A stretch of DNA of 64,000 bases from DASXAI01 sp963798445 (GCA_963798445.1 CAWCTH010000011.1:248001-312000), one strand, 5' to 3'; positions 29,252 through 37,782 are shown, numbered from the stretch's first letter. Notes: generated by a model not told the origin, from the letters alone. A program made the numbers and translations.

Positions 29252-30093
29252 CGGAGCGCAGCGACCATCTCGACGCCGTCGTGTCGGCCTACCTGGACGA
29301 CGAGCTCACGTCGACCGAGCGGCTCGCCGTCGAGGCCCACCTCGCCGACTGCGCCGAATGCCGGTCCGACCTCGACGCCGAACGGGAGGTCCGGCTGCTC
29401 CTGCGCAACCTGCCGGCGGTCGAGCCGCCCTTCGGCTTCTACGAGCGCACCCTGCGCGACGGGCCGGCCAGTGGTGAGACACCCGTGCGGAAGCGCCGGA
29501 TCCGGTTCGGGCTGGCCAACATCGCCGCCACCGCGGCGGCGTGGCTGCTCATCCTCGGGGTAGCCAACCTCAACGGCGGTGGCGGATCGGTCGACCCGAC
29601 GACGTCGGGCTATGTCAGTGCGCACGCCTCCCTGGTGCCCGGGCTGGGTCGCGCCAGCGACGCGTCGGAGTCACCCGCGGCGAAGGCCAAGGCCAAGGCC
29701 GACTACGACGTCCCCGACCGCCTGGCCGGCACCTACGAGCTCACCGAGGTCCGTGACGACGGCGGCTACCCGCAGCTCGTCTACTCCGACGGTCAGCGCA
29801 GCGTGTCGATGTTCCTGCGCGCCGGGACCCTCAACCAGGACGCCCTGCCCACCGACGCCACGATGGTGCGGGTGAACGGACTGCTGGCGTGGGAGGTGCC
29901 CACCAGCAGCGGTGCCGTGGTGTTCCTGCAACGGCCCGGCGTCGTGGTGATCATCGTCGGTGCCCAGCCCGACCAGGTGGCATCGGACGTGGCCGGCACG
30001 GACGGCCCGCACGCCAACGAGAACGAGTCGGTGCTCGATCACCTCACCAACGCCGGCGCGGGCCTCCTGGAGACGTTCGGCCTCCACGGCTGA
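29248..30093 (+). CDS. rseA: Zinc-finger anti-sigma factor with an RseB/MucB-like outer domain
   Basis: 281 aa. The N-terminus holds the ZAS motif HLADCAEC (H-x3-C-x2-C, residues near 31-38) that clamps the sigma factor. One membrane helix (ANIAATAAAWLLILGVANL) at about 91-109 follows. The extracytoplasmic part, from YDVPDRLAGTYELTEVRDDGGYPQLVYSDGQRSVSMFL, resembles the MucB/RseB C-terminal fold, as in fused sensors. Start overlaps the sigma stop (GTGA), so they are coupled. Confidence 0.85.
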   Translation: MTERSDHLDAVVSAYLDDELTSTERLAVEAHLADCAECRSDLDAEREVRLLLRNLPAVEPPFGFYERTLRDGPASGETPVRKRRIRFGLANIAATAAAWLLILGVANLNGGGGSVDPTTSGYVSAHASLVPGLGRASDASESPAAKAKAKADYDVPDRLAGTYELTEVRDDGGYPQLVYSDGQRSVSMFLRAGTLNQDALPTDATMVRVNGLLAWEVPTSSGAVVFLQRPGVVVIIVGAQPDQVASDVAGTDGPHANENESVLDHLTNAGAGLLETFGLHG

Positions 30094-30309
30094 CCCCAGC
30101 TGCGCATCCCGGCGGGCGTGCGGGCGCCGACCGGCTCCGAGGCACTCTCGGTGGCCATGTCGCTTCATCCAGTGGTCCCTAGGCGCCCGGCGTGGGCGCT
30201 GCGGACGGCCCGGCGCCGGTCCGGTGGTCGGCGTGGCCGTCCCCCACGCCGGGGGTCGCCGTGAGTAGGCACTGCTTCTCTCGACGCGGTATTCCGGCGT
30301 GGTCCTACG

Positions 30310-30448
30310 CGGTGTGAGGCTTTCGATGGCCGTTCTCGGTCCAAGTCAGCTTCTCGGTGCAGAAGTGCCGCAGATTTGCTACGCCCACGCACCGAGAAGC
30401 GGCGAGAGCGGCCGAGGCCGACCACGCACAGCGACGACGGCCGATGCA
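30310..30448 (-). repeat. Dispersed intergenic element, copy B
   Basis: Minus-strand copy of the element at 22190 and 52180. Its perfect 12-bp inverted repeat GCTTCTCGGTGC (30349-30360) / GCACCGAGAAGC (30389-30400) encloses 28 nt including AGAAGTGCCGCAGATTTGC. The flank GAGAACGGCC is shared with copy C. Confidence 0.7.
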
Positions 30449-30764
30449 GCCGCCCGCCACGATGCCTGACACGCCGTGGCGCCCCATCGGGCCGCTGACG
30501 CTGCCTGCTCGTGGCCGGCTCACCGGCCGGTGCCGAGATCATGGGGAACGCGAAGGATGACCTGGCCACCGCGGCCATACTTTGACCCGACGCTGTGACA
30601 ACGCCGCACGGCGAGCCAGGGAGTTCGGGACGTCTCGGGTGCGAAATGCGCCCGGCGACGACGCATGTGGCCGAAGGCCAAACAAATCACTAGCTACGCG
30701 TGGGAATCCGCTCGGCAGCGGGTATTCCAAGCAGTCACGAGGAACCGTTCACGAAGGAGAGCGA

Positions 30765-30784
30765 GGCGGCGCCAAGGCGCCGCC
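30765..30784 (-). terminator. Terminator of the second whiB gene
   Basis: Perfect 9-bp stem GGCGGCGCC / GGCGCCGCC with AA between, starting 3 nt past the whiB stop. Confidence 0.65.
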
Positions 30785-30787
30785 CGA

Positions 30788-31039
30788 TCACGACGGCGCG
30801 AGGGAGAGGCGGCGGCGCTTGAGGATGCGGCGGCGCTCCCGCTCGGAGGTGCCGCCCCACACGCCATGGTCGATCCGATTGGCCAGGGCATACTCAAGGC
30901 ACATGTCGGTCTTGGGGCAGGTGTTGCAGATCCGCCGGGCGCGGTCTACGCCGACGCCGTCGCTTGGGAAGAAGGTGGCTGGGGGATGGTTCCGGCAGTT
31001 CCCTTCGGCCATCCAGCCGGTGTCGGTGTCGTCGTGCAT
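30788..31039 (-). CDS. WhiB-family iron-sulfur regulator (second)
   Basis: 83 aa. Cysteines in EGNCRNHPP and CNTCPKTDMC give the four-ligand cluster; HGVWGGTSERERRRILKRRRLS is the turn plus basic tail. The FFPSDGVGVDRARRIC segment differs clearly from the WhiB2-like copy at 24597, so it is a different Wbl subgroup that I do not name. GAGGAG lies just before the ATG. Divergent from htrA across 150 bp. Mycobacterial sigE-rseA-htrA lacks a whiB at this place. Confidence 0.88.
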   Translation of the reverse strand: MHDDTDTGWMAEGNCRNHPPATFFPSDGVGVDRARRICNTCPKTDMCLEYALANRIDHGVWGGTSERERRRILKRRRLSLAPS

Positions 31040-31052
31040 CGTTTCTCCTCGA

Positions 31053-31102
31053 TCTGTCGGCGCTTAGGAAGCGCAGAATCGCCCGCTTCGGTTCCCGACA
31101 GA
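31053..31102 (-). promoter_or_regulatory. Structured leader or operator upstream of the second whiB
   Basis: TCTGTCGG (31053-31060) pairs with CCGACAGA (31095-31102); inside is a second stem CGCTT-AGG-AAGCG (31061-31073). On minus this could fold as a branched leader 14 nt before the start codon. Could also be a protein-binding site. Confidence 0.4.
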
Positions 31103-31119
31103 GAAATTCCGTCGATCCC

Positions 31120-31146
31120 GGGAACTGGACGCTCCGCCCGTCCGTT
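31120..31146 (+). promoter_or_regulatory. ECF-sigma promoter of htrA
   Basis: GGGAAC (31120-31125), 17 nt, CGTT (31143-31146), 43 nt before the htrA ATG. Identical elements and spacing to the promoter of the sigma gene at 28694-28720. Confidence 0.65.
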
Positions 31147-31189
31147 CGGTTCCCGGAAAACCCCGACATCGTACCCCCGGAGCCCACTC

Positions 31190-32488
31190 ATGACCAATGG
31201 GAACGAATCCTCGAGTGATTCGACGCAGGACCTGCCCTCATTTGACGGGGGTGGTACCCAGTCGCCGCCGCTTGCACCCCTCGCGGCGGAGCATTCACCT
31301 AACGTGAGCTTTGCCCCCCCATTCGCCCCCCCGACAGCACCGTCCGTGACGCCGGCGGCCCCGCCGGCGAGGCCACGCCGCCACGGCTCGTTCCGGGCCG
31401 GCCTCATCGGTGGTCTGGTCGGCGCCGTGGTCGCCGGTGGTGTCGCCTTCGGCACCGTCAAGGTGACCGATGACCACGACGCTGCCGCCACGACCCGCCC
31501 GGCGGCGGTGGTCGCCAGCCCCGCCGCCCTCAACGGCGCCTTCGACATCCACGGCGTCCTCGACAAGGTCGGCAACGCCGTCGTCGCCATCGAGGTCGGC
31601 CAGCAGCGGGGCCAGAACATCTACGGCACCGGCGCCGGATCCGGCTTCATCATCTCCGATGACGGCTACGTCATCACCAACAACCACGTGGTGGAGGGGG
31701 CCGACGCCATCACGGTGAAGTTCGCCGACGGCACCGACGAGAACGCCACCCTGGTCGGCACCTCGGCCACCCACGACGTCGCCGTCGTCAAGATCGGCAA
31801 CATCCACGGCGCCACGCCCCTCAAGCTGGCCGACACCACCAACCTGCGCGTCGGAGACGACGTGCTGGCCATCGGCAACGCCCTCGACCTCGGTGACAGC
31901 CCCACCGTCACCCTCGGCATCGTGTCGGCCAAGGGTCGCGCCATCGACACCCAGAGCGAGAACGGCGCATCCGAGCACCTCGAGGGTCTCATCCAGACCG
32001 ACGCTGCCATCAACCCCGGCAACTCGGGCGGACCGCTGGTGAATGCCCTCGGTGAAGTCGTCGGCATCAACTCGGCCGGCGTGCAAGGAGCCAACAACAT
32101 CGGCTTCGCCATCGACATCAACAGCGTGAAGGACGTGATCGACCAGCTCAAGCAGGGCAAGGACGTGGCCGCCGCTGATCCCTTCCTGGGCGTCGGCACC
32201 GCTTCTGTGTCCGACCTCGACGACGCCACCCGTGAGCAGTACGGCGTGACGGTCGATCAGGGCGCGGTGATCACCGACGTGGTCGCTGGTTCGGCGGCCG
32301 CTGATGCCGGCCTCCAGGTCGGCGACGTCATCGTCAAGGCCGACGGCAAGGACGTCACCAGCTCCGACGACGTGCGCTCGGCCATCGTGGCGAAGAAGCC
32401 CGGCGACAAGATGACCGTTGTCGTACAGCGCGACGGCAGCGCCAAGACCGTCGACGTGACCATCGGGTCCCGTAGCGGCCAGAGCTGA
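31190..32488 (+). CDS. htrA: HtrA/DegP-family membrane serine protease with PDZ domain
   Basis: 432 aa. A 65-residue Pro-rich cytoplasmic tail precedes a membrane helix at 69-90. The trypsin-like domain has an intact triad: His166 (VITNNHVVEG), Asp196 (THDVAVVKIG) and Ser279 (NPGNSGGPL). A PDZ domain covers about 325-425 (ADAGLQVGDVIVKADGKDV). It degrades damaged extracytoplasmic proteins. Weak CGGAG ribosome site 7 nt upstream. An ECF-type promoter lies 43 nt upstream, tying it to the neighbouring sigma factor. Confidence 0.92.
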   Translation: MTNGNESSSDSTQDLPSFDGGGTQSPPLAPLAAEHSPNVSFAPPFAPPTAPSVTPAAPPARPRRHGSFRAGLIGGLVGAVVAGGVAFGTVKVTDDHDAAATTRPAAVVASPAALNGAFDIHGVLDKVGNAVVAIEVGQQRGQNIYGTGAGSGFIISDDGYVITNNHVVEGADAITVKFADGTDENATLVGTSATHDVAVVKIGNIHGATPLKLADTTNLRVGDDVLAIGNALDLGDSPTVTLGIVSAKGRAIDTQSENGASEHLEGLIQTDAAINPGNSGGPLVNALGEVVGINSAGVQGANNIGFAIDINSVKDVIDQLKQGKDVAAADPFLGVGTASVSDLDDATREQYGVTVDQGAVITDVVAGSAAADAGLQVGDVIVKADGKDVTSSDDVRSAIVAKKPGDKMTVVVQRDGSAKTVDVTIGSRSGQS

Positions 32489-32508
32489 CGAGCCCTCCTC
32501 GTCATCGA

Positions 32509-32538
32509 CCTGCCCCGGGGCCACCACCCCGGGGCAGG
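32509..32538 (+). terminator. Strong terminator of htrA, abutting the next promoter
   Basis: Perfect 12-bp stem CCTGCCCCGGGG / CCCCGGGGCAGG with a 6-nt loop, no U-tract. The TACGTT -10 of the next gene starts on the following base. Confidence 0.75.
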
Positions 32539-32544
32539 TACGTT
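32539..32544 (+). promoter_or_regulatory. -10 hexamer TACGTT for the gene at 32553
   Basis: TACGTT, 8 nt before the ATG; begins directly after the htrA terminator stem. Confidence 0.55.
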
Positions 32545-32552
32545 GTAGGGCG

Positions 32553-32828
32553 ATGTCCATGACCAGCCCCCTTCCCGAGGCCGTTCCCCCGCGCGCCGAC
32601 GTGCGCATCGTGTACCTCGGCCCGGTGTCGCCGCACTGGGAGGTGTACAGCGACTTCGGTGATCGCAGCGTCGTGGAGGAATTCCGGGCGCGGGTGCTGG
32701 CTCGGCTCGTGCTGCTGCCGCGTGACGATCCCCAGTTCCGCCGCAACCGGGAGCGCATCGTGCGCGACGCCGAGCGGGAAGCCATCTTGCTCGACTGGGA
32801 CCTCGGGCTCCCCGAGGGTGACGGCTGA
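32553..32828 (+). CDS. Small hypothetical protein
   Basis: 91 aa, soluble, charged. VRIVYLGPVSPHWEVYSDFGDRSVVEEFRARVLARLVLLPRDDPQFRRNRERIVRDAEREAI has a strand-then-helix pattern with a clear amphipathic Arg/Glu helix at the end. I recognise no family, though the LGPVxPHWE start looks like a conserved actinobacterial orphan. Leaderless ATG. Ends 25 nt before the DUF4232 lipoprotein gene. Confidence 0.6.
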   Translation: MSMTSPLPEAVPPRADVRIVYLGPVSPHWEVYSDFGDRSVVEEFRARVLARLVLLPRDDPQFRRNRERIVRDAEREAILLDWDLGLPEGDG

Positions 32829-32853
32829 GCGACCCCGGGCTAGACAGGCCGCC

Positions 32854-33543
32854 GTGACCGGGCGACGAGAGGCGGTAGCAAGACGAGTGGCGGCGGCGAC
32901 GGGAGTGGCCCTGGCGTTGCTGATGGTGGCGGCGGGGTGCGGCGGCGACAACAGCGAGCCGACGGCCGGCACCACCGTTCCACCCACGTCACCACCGGCG
33001 ACGGCGGCCAGCACCACGGCGACGACGAAACCGGCGTCGCCGACGAGCACGGCGACCACCGTCACGACGAAACCGGCGACGACCACGACCCGGGCGCCGG
33101 CGACCACGGGGCCGCCCACGACGGTGGCCGGCGACCGGTGCCACACGAGCGAGCTGTCGGCGTCACTCGGCCGGCCCGATGCCGGCGCGGGGAACATCTA
33201 CATCCCCCTGATCCTGAAGAACGTGAGCACGCGCACCTGCGAGGTGGCCGGCTTCCCAGGGGTGTCGCTGCTCGACGCGTCGGGCGCCCAGATCGGCCAG
33301 CCGGCAACGCGTGAGACCGGCCTGCCAGAGGCGGCGGTGAAGCTCGCACCGGGCGCCGTCGCCAGCACCGCCCTGCACACCCAGAGCGAGGGCGTGTCGC
33401 CGGGCGGCTGCCTGCCGCCGTCGGTCAAGGTGCGGGTGTTTCCGCCGAACGAGCTCGATTCGCTCGACATCGCCGGCGAGGTGACGGTGTGCGGCAACTC
33501 GTTCTCGCTGTCACCGCTCGTCGCCGGCGCCACCGGCCGCTGA
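32854..33543 (+). CDS. Lipoprotein with DUF4232 domain
   Basis: 229 aa. VALALLMVAAGCGG is a lipobox with the acylated Cys near residue 29. Residues 30-90 are a Thr/Pro-rich spacer. The C-terminal 135 residues match DUF4232: CHTSELSASLGRPDAGAGNIYIPLILKNVSTRTCEVAGFPGVSLLDASG, later GCLPPSVKVRVFPPNE. Function of the domain is not established. GTG start chosen because TAGACA lies 7 nt upstream. Confidence 0.75.
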   Translation: MTGRREAVARRVAAATGVALALLMVAAGCGGDNSEPTAGTTVPPTSPPATAASTTATTKPASPTSTATTVTTKPATTTTRAPATTGPPTTVAGDRCHTSELSASLGRPDAGAGNIYIPLILKNVSTRTCEVAGFPGVSLLDASGAQIGQPATRETGLPEAAVKLAPGAVASTALHTQSEGVSPGGCLPPSVKVRVFPPNELDSLDIAGEVTVCGNSFSLSPLVAGATGR

Positions 33544-33549
33544 CCCACC

Positions 33550-33613
33550 CCCGGGCGAACTGATCGGCTTTGACCCTGTATGTGACGGACAACGCGCTGT
33601 CGGTTCGCCCGGG
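33550..33613 (+). terminator. Long inverted repeat between the lipoprotein gene and ppk
   Basis: CCCGGGCGAAC (33550-33560) and GTTCGCCCGGG (33603-33613), 11 bp perfect with a 42-nt loop. A smaller CGCCGC/GCGGCG stem follows at 33617-33630. Could end the lipoprotein transcript or regulate ppk. Confidence 0.4.
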
Positions 33614-33656
33614 CGACGCCGCAGGCGGCGCCGTGAAGCCCCGGATGGCGGCCGAG

Positions 33657-33662
33657 TACGAT
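33657..33662 (+). promoter_or_regulatory. -10 hexamer TACGAT for leaderless ppk
   Basis: TACGAT ends 8 nt before the ATG at 33671 and only 2 nt before the in-frame ATG at 33665, which favours 33671. Confidence 0.5.
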
Positions 33663-33670
33663 GTATGGGC

Positions 33671-35758
33671 ATGTCCACCACGTCGGTGCCGCTCGCGCCG
33701 GACGTCGATGTGCGGATCCTGAACCGTGAGCTGTCGTGGCTCGACTTCAACGCGCGGGTCCTGGCGCTGGCCGACGAGGCCACGGTGCCCCTCCTGGAAC
33801 GGGTGAAATTCGCCGCCATCTTCTCGGCCAACCTCGACGAGTTCTTCCAGGTACGGGTAGCGGCGCTCAAGGACCAAGTCGCCGCCGGCATCGTGCGGCC
33901 GACGCCCGACGGCCGCACGCCGGCCCAGCAGCTCATCGAGATCAGCGATCGTGTGGCCGAGCTGGTGCAGGTGCAGGAGGAGGTCTACCTCGGACGTCTC
34001 GTGCCCACGCTGCGCCAGGCCGGCGTCGAGCTCATCGCCTGGGACGACCTGGACGAGGACGATCGCAAGTATCTCGTGGAGGTGTTCGAGAACCGCGTGT
34101 TCCCGGTACTGACGCCGCTGGCCGTCGACCCGGGCCATCCCTTCCCGTACATCTCGAACCTGTCGTTGAACCTCGCCGTGCTGGTCCGCGAGCCCGAGTC
34201 CGACGACCGCGTCTTCGCCCGTGTGAAGGTGCCGTCGTTGCTGCCCCGCTTCCTGCCCCTGCCCGACGGCGCCCGCTTCGTGCCGCTGGAGCAGGTCATC
34301 TCGTCGCAGCTGAACAGCCTCTTCCCCGGCATGGTGGTCGAGGACCGCTGGGCCTTCCGTGTCACCCGCAACGCCGACCTCACCCTCGAGGAAGAGGCCG
34401 ACGACCTCCTCCAGGCGGTGGAGATGGAGCTGCGCCGGCGTCGCTTCGGGCGCGCCGTGCGGCTGGAGGTGGAGCACGGCATCTCGCCGCGCATCCTCGA
34501 GCTGCTGCTGCGAGAGCTGGACCTCGAAGCCGACGACGTCTCGTACTCCCGCGCCCCGCTCGACCTGACCGGCCTCTTCCTGGTGCACGACCTCGACCGC
34601 GCCGATCTCAAGTACGAGCCGTGGCTGCCGGCCACGCAGGCCCGCCTGGCGCTGGCGGCCGACAGCGACAAGAGCATGTTCTCGGTGCTGCGCGAGCGCG
34701 ACGTGCTGGTGCACCACCCGTACGACAGCTTCGGCACGTCCACCGAAGAGTTCATCCGCCAGGCGTCCGAGGACCGCAGGGTCCTCACGATCAAGATGAC
34801 GCTCTACCGCACCTCGGGCGACAGCCCCATCGTGCGCAGCCTGATCCGCGCCGCCGAGCGCGGGGTCCAGGTGGCGGTGCTGGTCGAGGTGAAGGCCCGC
34901 TTCGACGAACAGGCCAACATCGCCTGGGCCAAGCAGCTGGAGCGCGCCGGCGTCCACGTCGTGTACGGGCTGGTCGGGCTGAAGACCCACTCGAAGTGCG
35001 TGTTGGTGGTCCGCGACGAGGACGACGGCATCCACCGGTACCTCCACATCGGCACCGGCAACTACAACTCCTCGACGGCCCGGCTCTACGAGGACATCGG
35101 CCTGCTGAGCTGCGACTCGCCGCTGGGCTCGGACCTCACGCAGCTCTTCAACCACCTCACCGGCTACAGCCGCGAGGTTCGGTACCGCAAGCTGCTGGTG
35201 GCGCCGCGCTGGATGCGCCATCAGTTCCAGGACCTCATCTTGGGCGAGGCCGCCTACGGGACGGCCGGCCGCATCGTGATCAAGATGAACAGCCTCGTCG
35301 ACCCCGGCATGATCGACGCCTTGTACTCCGCTAGCGCCGCCGGGGTCCAGATCGACCTGATCGTGCGGGGCATCTGCTGCCTGCGTCCGGGTGTCCCCGG
35401 GCTGTCGGAGACGATCAGGGTGCGGTCGCTCGTCGGTCGCTACCTCGAGCACTCCCGTGTCCTGCGCTTCGGCAACGGCAGCGGTGTCGGGCGGCCCGCG
35501 TACTTCATCGGGTCGGCCGACCTCATGCCCCGCAACCTCGACCGCCGGGTGGAGGTGGTGACCCCGATCGACCACCCGGAGCATCAGGATCGGCTGCAGG
35601 AGGTGCTCGAGGTCAGCCTGGCCGACGACGTGCTGGCCTGGGAGCTGGACCCGGACGGCGTGTGGCGGAAGGTGCCCACGGTGGAGGGCATCGACGCGCA
35701 GCGGCGCATGTACGAGCTGGCACTGATGAGGTCGAGGCGCGGACCCGACCGTGACTAG
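33671..35758 (+). CDS. ppk: Polyphosphate kinase 1
   Basis: 695 aa, full length. N-terminal NRELSWLDFNARVL and FSANLDEFFQVRVAALKDQV; ATP-site region TLYRTSGDSPIV; the autophosphorylated His at about 440 in GLKTHSKCVLVVR; second conserved His at about 594 in RYLEHSRVLRFG. Makes polyphosphate reversibly from ATP. It heads ppk-CHAD-Nudix, coupled by an 8-nt overlap, and precedes the pst/phoU/senX3-regX3 genes. Confidence 0.95.
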   Translation: MSTTSVPLAPDVDVRILNRELSWLDFNARVLALADEATVPLLERVKFAAIFSANLDEFFQVRVAALKDQVAAGIVRPTPDGRTPAQQLIEISDRVAELVQVQEEVYLGRLVPTLRQAGVELIAWDDLDEDDRKYLVEVFENRVFPVLTPLAVDPGHPFPYISNLSLNLAVLVREPESDDRVFARVKVPSLLPRFLPLPDGARFVPLEQVISSQLNSLFPGMVVEDRWAFRVTRNADLTLEEEADDLLQAVEMELRRRRFGRAVRLEVEHGISPRILELLLRELDLEADDVSYSRAPLDLTGLFLVHDLDRADLKYEPWLPATQARLALAADSDKSMFSVLRERDVLVHHPYDSFGTSTEEFIRQASEDRRVLTIKMTLYRTSGDSPIVRSLIRAAERGVQVAVLVEVKARFDEQANIAWAKQLERAGVHVVYGLVGLKTHSKCVLVVRDEDDGIHRYLHIGTGNYNSSTARLYEDIGLLSCDSPLGSDLTQLFNHLTGYSREVRYRKLLVAPRWMRHQFQDLILGEAAYGTAGRIVIKMNSLVDPGMIDALYSASAAGVQIDLIVRGICCLRPGVPGLSETIRVRSLVGRYLEHSRVLRFGNGSGVGRPAYFIGSADLMPRNLDRRVEVVTPIDHPEHQDRLQEVLEVSLADDVLAWELDPDGVWRKVPTVEGIDAQRRMYELALMRSRRGPDRD

Positions 35759-37274
35759 CGGCGCCACCGCCGCCGTCGAGCAGGAGGTCAAGCTCGGGGC
35801 GTGGCCCGGGTTCCGGCTCCCCGACCTGGACGGCATCGCCCCGTGGGTGCGGGCGACGGCCAGCTCGGACAAGGAGCTGGCGGCCACCTACTACGACGTG
35901 GCCGATCTGCGACTCGTGCGGGCCGGCATCACGGTGCGCCATCGCACCGGCGAGGGGGGTTCGACGGGCCGGTGGACGGCGAAGGTGCCCGTGCCCGGCA
36001 GCGGGGGCGAGCAGCGCACCGAGGTCTCCTTCGACGCCGGCCCCGACGAGGTGCCGCCCGAGGTCCTGGCGGTCCTGCACGGCGTGCTGCGCCAGGGCAC
36101 CCTGGAGCCGGTCGCCCGGCTGGTCACCCGGCGCCACCTCGTGGAGCTGCGCGACGGTGGCGGGCGGCCGCTGGGTGAGGTGTGCGACGACGAGGTCTCG
36201 GTGTTCGAGGGTGAACGCATCGCCGCCCGGTTCCGCGAGGTCGAGGTCGAGGTGGTGCCAGGGGCGCCGGCCGGGCTCATCCCGCTCGTGGTCGATCACC
36301 TCCGCGCCGCCGGCGCCGGCGAGCCCGACACCACCCCCAAGCTGGTGCGCGCCCTCGGGCCCCGCGCCCTCGGCCCGCCTGATCCGCCCGTGCCCTCGTT
36401 GGGTCTCGACCCGTCGGCCGCGCTCGTGGTGCGGGCCGCCATCGCCGGGTCGGTACAGCGCCTGCTGGCCCACGATCCCGTCGTCCGGCTCGACGCCGGC
36501 CAGGCGGGCGTGCACCAGGCTCGGGTCAGCACCCGCCGGCTCCGCAGCGATCTGCGGACGTTCGCCCCCCTGGTCGATGCGGCCTGGGCGGCCGGCCTGC
36601 GGGCCGATCTGAAGGAGCTGGCCGACGCCCTCGGTCGGGTGCGCGACGCCGACGTCCTGGGCACCCGGCTGGAGAAGGCGGCCAGCGCCCTCGATCGCGG
36701 CGACGCGCCCCACGCCATGCGCCTGGTGCGCCGCCTCGCCCAGCAGCGGGCGCTGGCCCAAGCCGACCTCATCGAGCTGCTCGACTCGCCCCGCTACCTC
36801 GCCCTCCTCGACCGCCTCGTGGAGGCCGGGCGCGCCCCCGAGCTGACCGAGGCGGCCGACGCCCCGGCGGCCAAGGTGCTGCCCGAGCTGGTGGCGTTGC
36901 CGTGGCGCAAGCTGCGCCGTCAGGCCGGCCGTCTCGGGCGGGAGCCCTCTGACCAGGAGCTGCACGAGGTGCGCATCCGGGCCAAGCAGGCGCGCTACGC
37001 CGCGGAGGCAGCGGCTCGGGCGCTGCCCGAGGCGGCGAAGCACGCCGCTGCCATCGCCGGGTTGCAAGGCGTCCTGGGCGACCAGCACGATGCGGTGGTG
37101 GCCGAGACGTGGTTGCGCAGCGCGGTGACGGCCGGGACCAGTCGCCAGCAGGCATTTGTGGCCGGGTTGCTGGTGGCCGCCGAGCGGGCCGACGCCGCCG
37201 AGCTGCGGGGGCAGTGGCGGGCGGCATGGGAGGCGGCGTCGGTCAAGAAGGTGGTCGGGTGGCTGAGGACCTGA
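35751..37274 (+). CDS. CYTH-CHAD domain protein
   Basis: 507 aa. Residues 1-205 are a CYTH/triphosphate-tunnel domain (VEQEVKLGAW with the ExExK-type start, TYYDVADLRLVRAGITVRHRTGEGG, FREVEVEVVPG). Residues 225-505 are a CHAD helical domain with VHQARVSTRRLRSDLRTF and ELHEVRIRAKQARYAAEAAA, the conserved His/Arg/Lys that bind polyphosphate. CHAD proteins associate with polyP granules; the TTM domain may cleave tripolyphosphate. GTG start inside ppk supports the link. Confidence 0.88.
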   Translation: MTSGATAAVEQEVKLGAWPGFRLPDLDGIAPWVRATASSDKELAATYYDVADLRLVRAGITVRHRTGEGGSTGRWTAKVPVPGSGGEQRTEVSFDAGPDEVPPEVLAVLHGVLRQGTLEPVARLVTRRHLVELRDGGGRPLGEVCDDEVSVFEGERIAARFREVEVEVVPGAPAGLIPLVVDHLRAAGAGEPDTTPKLVRALGPRALGPPDPPVPSLGLDPSAALVVRAAIAGSVQRLLAHDPVVRLDAGQAGVHQARVSTRRLRSDLRTFAPLVDAAWAAGLRADLKELADALGRVRDADVLGTRLEKAASALDRGDAPHAMRLVRRLAQQRALAQADLIELLDSPRYLALLDRLVEAGRAPELTEAADAPAAKVLPELVALPWRKLRRQAGRLGREPSDQELHEVRIRAKQARYAAEAAARALPEAAKHAAAIAGLQGVLGDQHDAVVAETWLRSAVTAGTSRQQAFVAGLLVAAERADAAELRGQWRAAWEAASVKKVVGWLRT

Positions 37275-37684
37275 TGCCGCCGGAGGTGCGGGCCGCCGGC
37301 GGCGTGGTGTGGCGCGTCGACGGCGACGGCGAGGTGGAGGTGCTCCTGGTGCACCGCCCCGGCTACGACGACTGGACCTTCCCGAAGGGGAAGGTGGATC
37401 CGGACGACCTCGACGAGGAGCACACCGCCTTGCGGGAGGTGGCCGAAGAGTGCGGCCTGCGCTGCACCCTGGGCCGCGAGCTGCCCGGCACCGACTACAC
37501 CGATCGTCGGGGTCGGTCGAAGCACGTGCGCTACTGGGAGATGCGGCCGCTGTCGGGTGCGTTCGCCGCCAACGCCGAAGTCGACGAGGTCCGGTGGCTG
37601 CCGCTGGCGGCGGCTCGGGATCAGCTCACCTACGGCCACGACCGCGGCGTGCTCGAGGCGTTCGCCGCCTTCGCCAAGGGCTGA
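37274..37684 (+). CDS. Nudix hydrolase
   Basis: 136 aa. AAGGVVWRV start and a Nudix box GKVDPDDLDEEHTALREVAEECGL, with one residue more than canonical between the first Gly and REVAEE; the metal-binding REVAEE core is intact. PKGK before the box is typical of MutT1/diadenosine-polyphosphate hydrolases. ATG overlaps the CHAD stop by 1 nt (TGATG); a GTG at 37259 is possible. Likely acts on nucleoside polyphosphates or Ap(n)A. Confidence 0.85.
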   Translation: MPPEVRAAGGVVWRVDGDGEVEVLLVHRPGYDDWTFPKGKVDPDDLDEEHTALREVAEECGLRCTLGRELPGTDYTDRRGRSKHVRYWEMRPLSGAFAANAEVDEVRWLPLAAARDQLTYGHDRGVLEAFAAFAKG

Positions 37685-37733
37685 CCCGGCGCGGCGGCCG
37701 ATCGACGGCCGATTCGCCTGCGCTTGGCCCTCC

Positions 37734-37773
37734 GTTCACCTCTGGTTCACCATCCCCGCAGAGCCAGTTCACC
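37734..37773 (+). promoter_or_regulatory. PHO box: GTTCACC repeats in 11-bp phase
   Basis: GTTCACC at 37734, 37745 and 37767 (11 and 22 bp apart; the 37756 position is degenerate), followed by TAGCGT at 37783. Direct 11-nt units with this core are the known PhoP/RegX3-type operator in actinobacteria. Confidence 0.8.
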
Positions 37774-37782
37774 GGGTCTCCT

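Larger units (their letters stand above)
30094..30787. other. 694-bp non-coding spacer
   Basis: Lies between the anti-sigma gene and the convergent whiB. It contains dispersed element copy B (30310-30448, minus) and the whiB terminator (30765-30784). CCCACGCCGGGGG and CCGCTCGGCAGCGG are minor hairpins. Small frames on both strands have no recognisable protein. The rest, about 30100-30300 and 30450-30760, shows nothing I can name; it may be decayed coding sequence. Confidence 0.5.

Noticed and set aside
33425..35887. 820-aa open frame on minus opposite ppk
   Set aside because: High-GC antisense frame across a clearly coding ppk; composition is low-complexity and has no domain.
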